Source of the DNA: JAGDMS01 sp050015455
GTDB lineage: Bacteria; Desulfobacterota; Binatia; HRBIN30
Direction of reading: 5' to 3'
Assembly: GCA_050015455.1 (NCBI GenBank)
Contig: JBEKBJ010000004.1
Coordinates: 53,398 to 117,397, forward strand
DNA length: 64,000 bases
The stretch's first letter is position 1; every line of letters begins with the position of its first letter. The notes below the pieces were generated by a model. That model ran no database searches. It saw only the letters and a list, made by a program, of their open reading frames with translations, and was not told the origin of the DNA. Below are positions 42,612-52,497 of this stretch, piece by piece. The position numbers and the translations under genes are program-made.

Positions 42612-43541
42612 CTATTCCGAGCGCGCTAGGGCCTGCCGCGCGGCCTCGACGTCGCGGGCGATCTGTCGTGCCAGAGCTTGGGGCGTCGAGAACTCCTGCT
42701 CGCCGCGCAGCCGCTGCACGAACGCGATTTCGACGCGGTCGCCGTAGAGCTCGGCGTGGTAGTCGAAAATGTGCGCTTCCAGGCTGCGTTCGTGTTGATG
42801 GAAGGTGGGATTGAAGCCGAGATTCGCGATGCCTGGACGCCACTCGCCGCGCACGCGCACCCTGACGGCATACACGCCGTCGGGCGGCAGCACCAGACGA
42901 CCGATACGTAGGTTGGCAGTGGGAAAGCCTAAGCCCTTGCCACGATGGTGCCCATGCGCTACCCGCCCGGCGACGCTCGGTGTCCGGCCGAGCAGCAGTT
43001 TGGCGCGTTGCAACTCGCCGTGGCTGATGGCCCGGCGGACGGCGCTGCTGCTCACCAGATGCCCTTCAACCTCCACCGGCCCGATGACCTCGACGGCGAA
43101 ACCATATTTCATCCCGAGCTGGCGCAGGGTGGTGGCGTGCCCGGCGCGGTTATGACCGAAGCTGACCCGGTGTCCGACGACGACGGCACGCACGCCGAGG
43201 CCTTCGACCAGAAAGCGCCGGACAAAATTCTCCGCGGTGATCTGGGAGAATGACCGCGTAAAGTGCTGCATGATGATGGCGCCGACGTCGAAGGCTGCGA
43301 TCAGCTCCATGCGTGCGCGCCAGTCGGTGATCAACTTGGGTACGTGCTCGGGCGCCAGCACCGTGGCCGGATGCGGATAAAACGTTAAGACGATGGCCTG
43401 GCCGTTAATGCTCCGCGCCACCTCCACGAGTCGGCGCAGGATCTGCTGGTGTCCGTGGTGGACGCCATCGAAACTGCCGAGGGTGAGCACCGGCGCGTTG
43501 AAGCGCCCGCCGATCCGCGCCAAATGACGGAGGAGCAACAT
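42612..43541 (-). CDS. ribF: Bifunctional riboflavin kinase / FMN adenylyltransferase
   Basis: The 309-residue protein has the FAD-synthetase half with LTLGSFDGVHHGHQQIL and SSSAVRRAI. The flavokinase half has GRVAHGHHRGKGLGFPTANL and YAVRVRVRG. It makes FMN and FAD, relevant here because the HdrA, NuoF and FNR proteins need them. It is the seventh gene of the tol operon direction. Confidence 0.92.
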   Translation of the reverse strand: MLLLRHLARIGGRFNAPVLTLGSFDGVHHGHQQILRRLVEVARSINGQAIVLTFYPHPATVLAPEHVPKLITDWRARMELIAAFDVGAIIMQHFTRSFSQITAENFVRRFLVEGLGVRAVVVGHRVSFGHNRAGHATTLRQLGMKYGFAVEVIGPVEVEGHLVSSSAVRRAISHGELQRAKLLLGRTPSVAGRVAHGHHRGKGLGFPTANLRIGRLVLPPDGVYAVRVRVRGEWRPGIANLGFNPTFHQHERSLEAHIFDYHAELYGDRVEIAFVQRLRGEQEFSTPQALARQIARDVEAARQALARSE

Positions 43542-43623
43542 GTTTTCAACCGGAGAGATCTGGCCGTCGGCGTCTGCTTGCGCGCCACTGCTTCGGGCGC
43601 GGGTCGACGCCCGCAGGCACGCG

Positions 43624-44430
43624 CTACTCGCCGAGTGACTGCAATTCTTGCCGTGCCCGCCCAGCCTCTTCCGTCTGCGGGTACTGGCTCATCAGCTTCT
43701 GCAGCACGAGCCGTGCATCGATCTTGTCGCCCGAATCGGCGAACGCGTCGGCCATCATCAGCAACGCTGGCGGTACCTTGTCGCCCTTCGGGTATTTCAA
43801 CACCAAGTCGTTGAATTCCACGATAGCGCGACTGTAGTCACGCTGTCCATAGTAACAGGCGCCGATCCAGTATTGGGCGTTGTCGGCGAAATCGGATTTC
43901 TGGTTCTTGCGAATGAAGTCGCGGAGCTTGGGCACGGCCTGGGTGCATTGACCTTGCCGCACCAAATTCAACCCCTCACGGAAGTCCCCATCGACGTGGG
44001 CGCCCTGGACCGCGGCCTCTTCTTTGGCCAGTGCTGCTTCTTGCGGACTCAGCACTTTCGGTGCGGTTGGGGTCGGAGGCGGTGCGGCTTCCAGCGGCGG
44101 ATGCTCGACCTCAACACTTGGCGGCGTTGCGCTAGGCAGCGCGCCGGTCGCCCGTGTCTGCTCGAGCGCCGCCACCCGTGCCTCGAGATCGTTGAGCTCC
44201 CGCGCCACCTCCGGTGCGGGCGTTCCACGACGCCCACGGCCGGGCTCGCCGAGCTCGCTGCGCACCATGTCCATACGCCTGCGCAAGCCATCGATTGCTA
44301 CTTGCTGGTCGGCAAGCAGGGCACGCACGGCGCGCTGATCTTTTTGCACGTCGACCAGATCCGCACGCGTGGCACAGCCTGCGAGCGCCGCCAGCGCAAT
44401 GCAACCGAGAACCGCTCCGAGGCGTTGCAT
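43624..44430 (-). CDS. cpoB: Tol-Pal system TPR lipoprotein CpoB/YbgF
   Basis: The 268-residue precursor has a lipoprotein signal (LAALAGCA, Cys ~19), a coiled-coil trimerisation region (~25-90), a Pro-rich linker (~95-130) and three TPR repeats in the last ~120 residues. CpoB couples Tol-Pal constriction with septal peptidoglycan synthesis. The lipobox implies lipidation, whereas the E. coli protein is soluble. I chose the ATG at 44430, giving the signal peptide; the frame is open upstream. Confidence 0.87.
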   Translation of the reverse strand: MQRLGAVLGCIALAALAGCATRADLVDVQKDQRAVRALLADQQVAIDGLRRRMDMVRSELGEPGRGRRGTPAPEVARELNDLEARVAALEQTRATGALPSATPPSVEVEHPPLEAAPPPTPTAPKVLSPQEAALAKEEAAVQGAHVDGDFREGLNLVRQGQCTQAVPKLRDFIRKNQKSDFADNAQYWIGACYYGQRDYSRAIVEFNDLVLKYPKGDKVPPALLMMADAFADSGDKIDARLVLQKLMSQYPQTEEAGRARQELQSLGE

Positions 44431-44443
44431 CGCCGCTCGGTGG

Positions 44444-44965
44444 CTATTCGCCGAGGATAACGAAGTGGGCGCGCCGATTCTTCTGCCAGCACTCTTCATT
44501 GTGCTCGTGGCACAGTGGCAGCTCCTCACCGTAGCTGATGGTGGTGAGGCGGTCCGCCGAAATGCCGAGCGCCACCACGTACTCCTTGGCAGCGCCGGCC
44601 CGTTTGGTACCCAGGGCCAGGTTGTACTCGACGGTGCCGCGTTCGTCGCAATGTCCTTCAATCTCGACCTTCGCTTTCGAATGATCTTTGAGCCAGCTGG
44701 CGTCGTCGCGCAAGATGCCGCGCGCCTGCTCGTCAAGTTCGGCGGAGTCGAAAGCGAAATGAATGTCCTTCAGCGGTCCTTCTTCGCCCGTTCCCAAGGT
44801 GCCTTGTTTGTAGCGCTCGAGGCTGCTGCCCGCCGCTAGCCCCTCTTCACCAACTCCGCCGCCCGCCGCTCCGGCTGCCGCGCCCTTTTTCTTTGCTGAA
44901 CAGCCCATACTGCCCACGGCTAGCAACACGCCCAGAACCGCTACTGCCCGCAGTCGCACAGCCAT
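44444..44965 (-). CDS. pal: Peptidoglycan-associated lipoprotein Pal
   Basis: The 173-residue lipoprotein has a signal peptide ending VGSMGC and a Gly/Ala-rich linker. The OmpA-like domain shows IHFAFDSAELDEQARGIL and IEGHCDERGTVEYNLALG, including the Asp and Arg that bind diaminopimelate. The second of two adjacent ATGs is used because AGGAGG is six bases away; the first (44968) is also possible. It is between tolB and cpoB. Confidence 0.92.
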   Translation of the reverse strand: MAVRLRAVAVLGVLLAVGSMGCSAKKKGAAAGAAGGGVGEEGLAAGSSLERYKQGTLGTGEEGPLKDIHFAFDSAELDEQARGILRDDASWLKDHSKAKVEIEGHCDERGTVEYNLALGTKRAGAAKEYVVALGISADRLTTISYGEELPLCHEHNEECWQKNRRAHFVILGE

Positions 44966-45014
44966 CATACCCCTCCTCGCTCCTCGCTTCGCATACATGA
45001 TGCGTCGTGCCACC

Positions 45015-46328
45015 TTATTCGAGCCAGCGCGACCAAGCCGGACTGCTATCATCTCCCCCCCCACGAGTCAATTGAACTTGACTCGCCCCAGTCAGGTCGG
45101 TGACGAAAAGCTTCTCGCGTCCCGTCCGCGAAGAACTGAACACGATGTAGCGGCCGTCGGGCGCCCAGCTCGGATCCTCGTTGTTGCCGGCTGCCTGCGT
45201 CAATTGGCGCGTATCGCCGCCATCCACTTTGACGATGAACAAATTGAATCCCCCGTCCGCCCGGCTCACATACGCGATCCAGTCGCCCTTGGGTGACCAA
45301 GCGGGGGAGGTGTTGTACGTGCCGGAAAAGGTGACGCGGCGCGGTTCGCCGCCATCGACTCCAACGATATAGATTTGCGGTGCCCCTGAGCGATTGGACG
45401 TGAAGGCCAGCCGCCGGCCATCGGGCGACCACGACGGGGACACGTCAATGGCCCAGCTGTCGGTGACGCGACGCAGCAGGTTCCCGCCGCGGTCGACAAC
45501 GGCGATGTCGGCGTTGCCCTTGTCTTCGATGGTCAGAGCGATCTTGGACCCGTCAGGTGAGAACCTACCGCCCAGGTTCAATCCCGGGCGCGATGAGATC
45601 AGCACATCGCGCCCGCTGGCTAGATCGGCGACGTACAGGTCCGGGTTCCCGCGCTTGTAAGAGGTGTACAGCAGCAGGTGGCTGTCCGGACTCCACGACG
45701 GCGAGACATTGATGGTTTGCGTTGTGGTCACCTGTTGCAGGTCGCCGCCATCCGGGCTCATGACGTAGAGTTCCTTGAACTTGCCGTCGCGGGTGGAGAC
45801 GAAAGCGAAGCGCGTGTCGAACGGACCACGCTCGCCGGTGAACTGCTTCATGATCTCGTCGGCGAACTTGTTGGCCATGCGCCGCAGCTCGCCGAGCGGT
45901 CCATGGTAACGCACACCGGCAAGCTGCCGCCGCTGATACACGTCGAACAGCCGCACCTCAGCCGTGACGTTGTCCCCGCTCACCGAGTATGCGCCTTTCA
46001 CCAGCGCCAGCGCGCCGATCACCGACCAGTTGTCGAAGTTGATGCCGTCGGCGGTATAGCCGGAGGTCTCCGGCTTTTCTATGTAGGCGGCGCGATCGAG
46101 GAGCTTGAAAAAGCCCGACAAGTTCAAGTCGGCGCTGACGATGTCGGCGAACTGCGTGCCGAAGTTGGCCGCCGCGCCGCTCTCTGAAAGGTTCCTGAGC
46201 GGCGACACGGCGACCGGATAGCTGCGCGCACCAGGCCCGAAGATCGTGCCGCGCACCTGCGCGTCGCTCGCACGCACCCCTGCCATGACCAGGCTTATCA
46301 CCAGTAGTGTCCACCACATTCGTCTCAT
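45015..46328 (-). CDS. tolB: Tol-Pal periplasmic beta-propeller TolB
   Basis: The 437-residue precursor has a signal peptide (~1-24), the TolB N-terminal domain (~30-165) and a six-bladed propeller with repeated SPSWSPDG/SPAWSP motifs. It binds Pal and contacts TolA. Its start lies 18 bp after the tolA stop. Confidence 0.92.
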   Translation of the reverse strand: MRRMWWTLLVISLVMAGVRASDAQVRGTIFGPGARSYPVAVSPLRNLSESGAAANFGTQFADIVSADLNLSGFFKLLDRAAYIEKPETSGYTADGINFDNWSVIGALALVKGAYSVSGDNVTAEVRLFDVYQRRQLAGVRYHGPLGELRRMANKFADEIMKQFTGERGPFDTRFAFVSTRDGKFKELYVMSPDGGDLQQVTTTQTINVSPSWSPDSHLLLYTSYKRGNPDLYVADLASGRDVLISSRPGLNLGGRFSPDGSKIALTIEDKGNADIAVVDRGGNLLRRVTDSWAIDVSPSWSPDGRRLAFTSNRSGAPQIYIVGVDGGEPRRVTFSGTYNTSPAWSPKGDWIAYVSRADGGFNLFIVKVDGGDTRQLTQAAGNNEDPSWAPDGRYIVFSSSRTGREKLFVTDLTGASQVQLTRGGGDDSSPAWSRWLE

Positions 46329-46346
46329 CGCCTCTCCCTCGGGTTG

Positions 46347-47441
46347 TCAGCCGGCCAGATCTTTCGGGCTAAACGTGATTTCGACATCGTTGAATTCTTT
46401 TCGGTATGCCTCAGGCGGGGGTGTCAGGGGATTAACCGCGCGCACCGCGCGCTCAACCGAGGCATCGTAACTGACATCGCCACTAGGTTGTTTGATGCGC
46501 ACGTTGACGACATCTCCGGTCTCGGTGATGCTGAACCCGACCGTCGCTTCCAGTGTCTGGTTGGCACCGGCCCACGCCCACGCCTGCTTGATGCGATTGA
46601 TCATCTGGTTGTAGTAGAGAAGATACTCAACGCCTCTGACGGTGCCGCCGGCGCCCTCACCCGGTCCGACGGAGATCGGGGCCCCGGGTTGCTCGCCGGG
46701 CTTGCTGCCGCTCCCGGCCCCGCTCTTGCCCATCTGCTGCTGCATCCGCTTGACGGCCGCCTCGATCTTCTCGTCGCGTGCGCGTGCGGCCGCAGCTTCC
46801 TTGGCGGCCTTCTCGGCGGCTTTGGCGGCTTCGGCCGCCGCCTTCGACTCGGCTTTCGGCTGTGGCTTCGGCGGTTCGGCCTTGGCAATCGCCTTCGGCG
46901 GCTCGACCGGCTTCGTTTGCGGCACGGGCTTCGACATTGGTGGCGGCTCCGGCTTCACTTTCTCCGCCAGCACCGCTTCGTTCTCTTTCGGTTGTGGCTC
47001 GGGCTTGGCCGGCTGCGGTTTGGGTTCCGGCTTGGCGATCTCCTTCGGCGGCTCCGGCTTCGGCGGCTCCACTTTCTGGGGTTCCGGCTTCGGCGGCTCG
47101 GGCTTGGGCGGTTCGGGTTTCGGTTCCGGCGGTTTCGGCTGCTCCGCCTTCGGCGGCGGTGGCGGTTTGGGTTCCTCCACCTTGGATGCGGCGGCCATCG
47201 GCGGCCCCTCGATTCGGCCTTTGCCGCCCGCGATCATGTTGGTTCCGCCGACGTGATCGGGGGCGATGAGATCGACAGTATACGACTTCAACGCCGGTGG
47301 CCGGTGCAGAAACCTGTACGGGACGACGATCAGCAACGCAACCGCAATCACATGCAGCACCCCGGAGGCGGCGACCATGCGCCACAGGCTGCGATCCCAT
47401 TCGGGTTCGTCGATCCGGATTGGGGGCTGCTCTTGCGTCAT
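46347..47441 (-). CDS. tolA: TolA/TonB-type envelope-spanning protein
   Basis: The 364-residue protein has one N-terminal membrane helix (~residues 25-45), a long Pro/Lys/Glu-rich periplasmic region (~90-170) and an Ala/Lys helical stretch (~175-235). The C-terminal TonB-type domain (~265-360) includes YYNQMINRIKQAWAW and SYDASVERAVRAVNPLTPPP. Position in tolQRAB argues for TolA. The ATG at 47441 is chosen because it starts just before the membrane anchor. Confidence 0.88.
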   Translation of the reverse strand: MTQEQPPIRIDEPEWDRSLWRMVAASGVLHVIAVALLIVVPYRFLHRPPALKSYTVDLIAPDHVGGTNMIAGGKGRIEGPPMAAASKVEEPKPPPPPKAEQPKPPEPKPEPPKPEPPKPEPQKVEPPKPEPPKEIAKPEPKPQPAKPEPQPKENEAVLAEKVKPEPPPMSKPVPQTKPVEPPKAIAKAEPPKPQPKAESKAAAEAAKAAEKAAKEAAAARARDEKIEAAVKRMQQQMGKSGAGSGSKPGEQPGAPISVGPGEGAGGTVRGVEYLLYYNQMINRIKQAWAWAGANQTLEATVGFSITETGDVVNVRIKQPSGDVSYDASVERAVRAVNPLTPPPEAYRKEFNDVEITFSPKDLAG

Positions 47442-47496
47442 GCTCGATTCACCGGCCCATTCGGGGACGGTCGCAACGAGAGAGGGCCATCCGCGC

Positions 47497-47922
<426 letters not shown>

Positions 47923-47924
47923 TC

Positions 47925-48665
47925 CTACTTCAAAAAGTGACGCTCGGCGATATTGAGAAATTCAGAGGAGAAGTTCTCCATCTCCGCCGAGAGCACGCGG
48001 ATTTGGCGGGCGAAATGGTTGTACGCGATGACCGCAGGAATGGCGGCGACCAAACCCGTGGCGGTGGCGATGAGGGCCTCGGCGATGCCCGGAGCAACCG
48101 CCTGGATGCTGGAAGACTGGGTGACGCTGAGGCCGCGAAAGGCGGTCATGATGCCCCACACCGTGCCGAACAAGCCAATGAAGGGCGTGGCACTGGCGGT
48201 GGTGGCGAGGAAAGTCAGCGCCCGTTCGAGGCGCGTGATCTCCTGGTTGGCCGCCCGCTTCATCGCCCGCTCGACGTTTTCGATGCCGCCCAGCTCCGTG
48301 GTGATCTCCGCCTCTCCGGGGTTGTTCTGGCGCTTGGCGCGCGTCAGACGCACCAACTCCTGATAGCCGGCGCGGAACACCTGCGCCACCGGGCTCTGCT
48401 TCAACTCCTGGCTCGTCGTGTGGATGGTGGTGAGGTTCTTGGTGTCCCAAAAAATCTCAATGAAGCGCTGCGACTGCCGCCGTGCCACGCGCACCTGCCG
48501 GAGCTTGTAGAAGATGATTCCCCAGCTGAATACGGAGAACAGAACCAAAATGTAGAGCACCAGCTGGACTACCGGTCCAGCCCCGATCACCATGGTGACC
48601 AGCCCTTCCTGCCGCAATGCACCCTCGGTCTGCGCGAAAGCGGCAGGAGCGAACGCCAGGAACAT
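47925..48665 (-). CDS. tolQ: TolQ/ExbB-type proton-channel subunit
   Basis: The 246-residue protein has three membrane helices with LERALTFLATTASATPFIGL and FGTVWGIMTAF in the pore region. The ATG at 48665 is favoured by a GAGAGGG ribosome site; a GTG at 48683 is upstream. It opens the leftward tolQ-tolR-tolA-tolB-pal-cpoB-ribF-rluD operon and diverges from gap across 129 bp. Confidence 0.92.
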   Translation of the reverse strand: MFLAFAPAAFAQTEGALRQEGLVTMVIGAGPVVQLVLYILVLFSVFSWGIIFYKLRQVRVARRQSQRFIEIFWDTKNLTTIHTTSQELKQSPVAQVFRAGYQELVRLTRAKRQNNPGEAEITTELGGIENVERAMKRAANQEITRLERALTFLATTASATPFIGLFGTVWGIMTAFRGLSVTQSSSIQAVAPGIAEALIATATGLVAAIPAVIAYNHFARQIRVLSAEMENFSSEFLNIAERHFLK

Positions 48666-48794
48666 ACATTGCCCTCTCGCCACCGAAATATTGAAACGCT
48701 AGTATATGGGTCCCAGCGAGTCAACGGAGCGTGACTTGCCTTGACCTCCTGAAACGAAGGTGGTTAGGAAAAACATTTTACGCAGGAGAGATGG

Positions 48795-49799
48795 ATGAGC
48801 GTGAAGATTGGCATCAACGGCTTTGGGCGGATCGGACGGTTGGCGTTTCGCGCCGCTTGCGAGGAACGCGACCTCGATTTCGTCGCTTTCAACGACATCA
48901 CCGACGCGGCGACCTTGGCGCACCTGCTCAAATACGATTCGGTGCACGGACACTTTCCGCACAGCGTGACCGCCGAGAAGGACGCGCTGGTGGTGAATGG
49001 CAAGCGCATTCGTGTGCTGAGCGAGACCGACCCCGCCAAGCTGCCGTGGCGTGATCTGGGGGTGCAGATCGTGCTCGAGTGCAGCGGCCGCTTCAACTCG
49101 CGCGATAAGGTTGCCGTCCATCTGAACAACGGCGCGAAGAAGGTGATCATCTCGGCGCCCGCCAAAGGCGTGGACCTCACCATGTGTTACGGCGTGAATC
49201 ATACGGCCTATCGTCCGGAACAGCACCAGATCATCTCCAACGCCTCGTGCACCACCAACTGTCTGGCGCCGGTGGCCAAGGTCTTACACGAGAGCTTCGG
49301 CATCCGCCGTGGCCTAATGACCACTGTGCATTCCTACACCAACGATCAGCGTATCCTCGATCTGCCGCATTCCGACCTGCGCCGGGCGCGGGCGGCGGCG
49401 CTGTCGATGATTCCGACCACCACCGGCGCGGCGCGTGCCGTCGGCGAGGTGCTGCCGGTGCTCAAGGGGCGCCTCGACGGCATGGCGGTGCGCGTGCCGA
49501 CGGCGAACGTGTCGTTGGTAGACCTGGTGGCGGAGCTGGAGAAGAAGGCAACCGAAGCGGAGATCAACCAGGCCATGCAGGCTGCCGCGGAGGGCGCCCT
49601 AAAGGGCATCCTCGCCTACTGCAATGAGCCGCTGGTGTCGATCGACTTCAACGGTAGCCCGTTCTCCTCTATCTTCGACGCCCAGTTGACCAAAGTGATG
49701 GAGGGCAATTTGGTCAAGGTGCTCTCCTGGTACGATAACGAGTGGGGCTTCTCGAAACGCATGGCTGACGTCACCAAGCTGCTCGCAGGCAGTCTGTAA
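48795..49799 (+). CDS. gap: Glyceraldehyde-3-phosphate dehydrogenase
   Basis: The 334-residue enzyme has the NAD site IGINGFGRIGRLAFRA, the catalytic Cys in SNASCTTNCLAPVAKVL, and the NEWGFSKRMADV end. It is first in gap-pgk-tpiA-secG. AGGAGAG precedes the ATG. Confidence 0.94.
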   Translation: MSVKIGINGFGRIGRLAFRAACEERDLDFVAFNDITDAATLAHLLKYDSVHGHFPHSVTAEKDALVVNGKRIRVLSETDPAKLPWRDLGVQIVLECSGRFNSRDKVAVHLNNGAKKVIISAPAKGVDLTMCYGVNHTAYRPEQHQIISNASCTTNCLAPVAKVLHESFGIRRGLMTTVHSYTNDQRILDLPHSDLRRARAAALSMIPTTTGAARAVGEVLPVLKGRLDGMAVRVPTANVSLVDLVAELEKKATEAEINQAMQAAAEGALKGILAYCNEPLVSIDFNGSPFSSIFDAQLTKVMEGNLVKVLSWYDNEWGFSKRMADVTKLLAGSL

Positions 49800-49819
49800 A
49801 CGCGGCTTTGCCGCGCGTT

Positions 49820-49847
49820 GACAGTCGACAGTCGACAGTCGATAGTT
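49820..49847. repeat. Heptamer tandem repeat between gap and pgk
   Basis: Three GACAGTC heptamers (49820-49840) plus a degenerate fourth follow a small hairpin CGCGGC-TTT-GCCGCG (49801-49815). No T-run follows, so a strong terminator is unlikely. Confidence 0.7.
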
Positions 49848-49865
49848 CTCCGAGGCAGTCTGCAT

Positions 49866-51038
49866 ATGCGCACCATCGATCAAATCGCGCTGGAGGGTAA
49901 GCGCGTCTTCATCCGCGTCGATTTCAACGTGCCGCTGAAGGAGGGGACGGTAGCGGATGCGACACGCATCGAGGCGTCGCTGCCGACGATCCGCTATGCC
50001 CGCGACCATGAGGCGCGGGTGGTGCTGGCCTCGCACCTGGGGCGCCCGAAAGGGAAGGTGAAACCCGAGCTCAGCTTGGCCCCGGTTGCCAAGAAGCTGT
50101 CGGAATTCTTAAGCCAGCAGGTGCCGCTGGCCCCGGACTGTGTCGGCGATGCGGTGGAGCAGCTGGCGAATGGCCTCAAGCCGGGCGAAGTCCTGTTGCT
50201 CGAAAATCTGCGTTTCCATCCGCAGGAGGAGGCCAACGACGAGGGCTTCTCGCAACAGCTGGCGCGGCTGGCGGACGTCTACATCAATGATGCCTTCGGC
50301 ACCGCGCACCGCGCCCACGCCTCGACCGCCGGCATGGTCCGCTACGTGAAAGAACGCGGCGCCGGATTCCTGATGCAGAAGGAGTGCGAGTATCTGGGCA
50401 AGGTCCTGCACGACCCGCAGCGGCCCGTGATCGCGATCCTTGGCGGAGCCAAAGTCTCGGACAAGGTCAAGGTGGTCGAGAACCTGATCGACAAAGTCGA
50501 CGGCGTGCTGATCGGCGGCGCCATGGCGTACACCTTCCTCCTGGCGCAGGGGAAACAGGTCGGTGCCTCGCGGGTCGAGAGCGACATGCTCGATGTCTCG
50601 CGTGCGGCGCTGGCCAAGGCGGCGCAACGCGGGACGCATCTGTTGCTGCCGACGGATCACGTCATCGCTGATTCCCCCGAGGACGAGGCGGCGGCGGAAG
50701 TGGTCACGGGTGACATCCCGCCCGGCAAGATGGGGCTGGACATCGGTCCGCAGACGGTGCGCCGTTTTTGCGAAGAGATCGGCCGGGCGCGGACCATCTT
50801 TTGGAACGGTCCCCTCGGTATGTTCGAGAAGAAGGCATTCAGCGCCGGCACGATGGCAATTGCCGAAGCCCTGGCCAAGAGCGACGCGATCACGGTTGTC
50901 GGCGGTGGCGATTCGATCGCGGCGCTAGCCGCATCCGGCTACGAAGACAAGATTACGCACGTCTCGACGGGCGGGGGCGCCTCGCTCGAATTTCTGGAAG
51001 GGCGGACTCTACCGGGCGTCGCGGCGCTGGAAGCGTGA
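49866..51038 (+). CDS. pgk: Phosphoglycerate kinase
   Basis: The 390-residue enzyme has VFIRVDFNVPLKEG, RVVLASHLGRPKG, AILGGAKVSDK and VGGGDSIAAL with the STGGGASLEFLEG end. The ATG at 49866 matches the family N-terminus. Its stop overlaps the tpiA start. Confidence 0.94.
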   Translation: MRTIDQIALEGKRVFIRVDFNVPLKEGTVADATRIEASLPTIRYARDHEARVVLASHLGRPKGKVKPELSLAPVAKKLSEFLSQQVPLAPDCVGDAVEQLANGLKPGEVLLLENLRFHPQEEANDEGFSQQLARLADVYINDAFGTAHRAHASTAGMVRYVKERGAGFLMQKECEYLGKVLHDPQRPVIAILGGAKVSDKVKVVENLIDKVDGVLIGGAMAYTFLLAQGKQVGASRVESDMLDVSRAALAKAAQRGTHLLLPTDHVIADSPEDEAAAEVVTGDIPPGKMGLDIGPQTVRRFCEEIGRARTIFWNGPLGMFEKKAFSAGTMAIAEALAKSDAITVVGGGDSIAALAASGYEDKITHVSTGGGASLEFLEGRTLPGVAALEA

Positions 51039-51829
51039 TGAATCCATTGCGGGTGCCGCTGATCGCCGGCAACTGGAAGATGCACGGCACGCGGCAGGAG
51101 GCGGTGGCGCTGGCCGAGGGCATCAAGGCCGGTGTGGCCGATGTATCGCGGCGCGAGGTGTTGGTGGCGCCGCCGTTCACGGCGCTGGAATCCGTCGCCG
51201 CGGCGCTGCGAGGCAGCCGCGTGCTGCTGGCCGGGCAGAACCTGCACTGGGAGGCGAAGGGCGCCTTCACCGGCGAGGTCTCCGGGCCGATGCTGCGGGC
51301 CGCCAGCTGTAGCCACGTCATCATCGGACATTCCGAGCGGCGCCAGTACTTCGGGGAAACCGACGAGACGGTGGCGAAGAGGGTAGCGAGCGCGCAAGGC
51401 CATGGCCTGGTGCCGATCATGTGCATCGGGGAGACGCTGGCGGAGCGCGAAGCCGGGCGCACGCTGGAGGTGGTCGAGCGCCAGCTGCGCCGCGGTTTGC
51501 TGGGGCGGGACGCAGCTGCTATACGAGGCCTGGTCATAGCGTACGAGCCGGTGTGGGCGATCGGGACGGGGAAAGTGGCGACCCCGGAGCAAGCGCAGGA
51601 GGCGCATGCCTTCATTCGGCGCATGCTGGTGGAGTTGGGTGGACCGGACGCCGCGGCGGCCTGTCGTGTATTGTACGGTGGCAGCGTCAAGGTAGACAAC
51701 ATCGATACGTTGATGGCGCAGCCGGATATCGATGGGGCGTTGGTGGGGGGCGCGAGTTTGCAGATTGAGTCGTTCGTGCGCATAGTCAAGTTTCAGGTTC
51801 CCTCTCCCGTTGGGAGAGGGTCAGGGTGA
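51038..51829 (+). CDS. tpiA: Triosephosphate isomerase with repeat-derived C-terminus
   Basis: The 263-residue enzyme has AGNWKMHG, the catalytic His in IIGHSERRQYF, the catalytic Glu in AYEPVWAIGTG, and YGGSVKVDN. The last ~10 residues (VPSPVGRGSG) are encoded by a palindromic repeat element at 51799-51832 and are not part of the family. It overlaps pgk by one base. Confidence 0.93.
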   Translation: MNPLRVPLIAGNWKMHGTRQEAVALAEGIKAGVADVSRREVLVAPPFTALESVAAALRGSRVLLAGQNLHWEAKGAFTGEVSGPMLRAASCSHVIIGHSERRQYFGETDETVAKRVASAQGHGLVPIMCIGETLAEREAGRTLEVVERQLRRGLLGRDAAAIRGLVIAYEPVWAIGTGKVATPEQAQEAHAFIRRMLVELGGPDAAAACRVLYGGSVKVDNIDTLMAQPDIDGALVGGASLQIESFVRIVKFQVPSPVGRGSG

Positions 51830-51832
51830 GGG
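51799..51832. repeat. REP-like palindromic element, copy 2
   Basis: A 34-nt element with arms CCCTCTCCC/GGGAGAGGG followed by TCAGGGTGAGGG. It matches the reverse complement of 2767-2800 at most positions and spans the tpiA stop codon. The hairpin may protect mRNA ends or terminate weakly. Confidence 0.65.
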
Positions 51833-51844
51833 CCGAGGGAAAGC

Positions 51845-52291
51845 ATGTTCGTAATCGTGACGTTCATTCATGTGTCATGCTGTCTTTTTCTCATGGGGGT
51901 GGTGCTCCTGCAGCAAGGGAAAGGCGCCAGCATGGGCGCGGTCTTCGGCGGCAGCAGCTCGACCATCTTCGGGAGCAGCGGAGCGGGCAACTTCCTCACG
52001 CGTCTGACCACGGCGGCCGCGGTCATCTTCATGCTGACGTCCTTGACCTTAAGCTACTCCTCGGCGCGCCGGCTCAGCTCGACGGTGTTCGACACAGGCT
52101 CCCTCCCCGAGCCGCCGCCGCTGAGCGCCCCGGCCAACCCGGAGGCGCAGCCGCCGGCAGCGGAGCCGCAAGGTCAACAGCCGCAGAGCGCGGCACCGCA
52201 GGCTGAACCACAAGCTGCAGTGCCGCAGGCTGAAGCGCCGGCACCACAAGCCGCCGCGCCAGCGCAGCCGCAAGCCCCGGCGGCGCAGTAG
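51845..52291 (+). CDS. secG: Protein translocase subunit SecG with Pro/Gln/Ala-rich tail
   Basis: The 148-residue protein has the two SecG helices and the conserved LMGVVLLQQGKGASMGAVFG, GSSGAGNFLTRLT loop (residues ~1-75). The following ~70 residues are a low-complexity Pro/Gln/Ala tail of repeated PQAE units, longer than usual SecG. It associates with SecYE. It lies 15 bp after tpiA. Confidence 0.88.
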   Translation: MFVIVTFIHVSCCLFLMGVVLLQQGKGASMGAVFGGSSSTIFGSSGAGNFLTRLTTAAAVIFMLTSLTLSYSSARRLSSTVFDTGSLPEPPPLSAPANPEAQPPAAEPQGQQPQSAAPQAEPQAAVPQAEAPAPQAAAPAQPQAPAAQ

Positions 52292-52322
52292 CTTTGTTGA
52301 CGAGCACGATTCACGACGCAAC

Positions 52323-52406
52323 GCGAGGATGGCGGAACAGGCAGACGCGCTAGTTTGAGGGGCTAGTGGGGTAAAACCCGTGGGGGTTCAAGTCCCCCTC
52401 CTCGCA
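52323..52406 (+). tRNA. tRNA-Leu (anticodon GAG)
   Basis: The acceptor arms GCGAGGA/TCCTCGC pair fully with discriminator A. The D-arm contains TGGCGGAACAGGCAGACGC and the anticodon loop TTGAGGG. A long variable arm GTGGGGTAAAACCCG marks a class II tRNA, and the T-loop is GTTCAAGTC. CCA is not encoded. A T-run (TCTTTTTT) follows directly and could terminate transcription. Confidence 0.93.
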
Positions 52407-52497
52407 TCTTTTTTCCTAATGAAATCGTATACTAAACAGTTTGGCTGGCGGCCGTGGCTCCACTTCGGGTGGGACCGCTCACGAGAGTGTGAGGACG

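Noticed and set aside
49801..49815. Hairpin after gap as an intrinsic terminator
   Set aside because: The stem is only six pairs and no T-run follows; pgk is close behind on the same strand.
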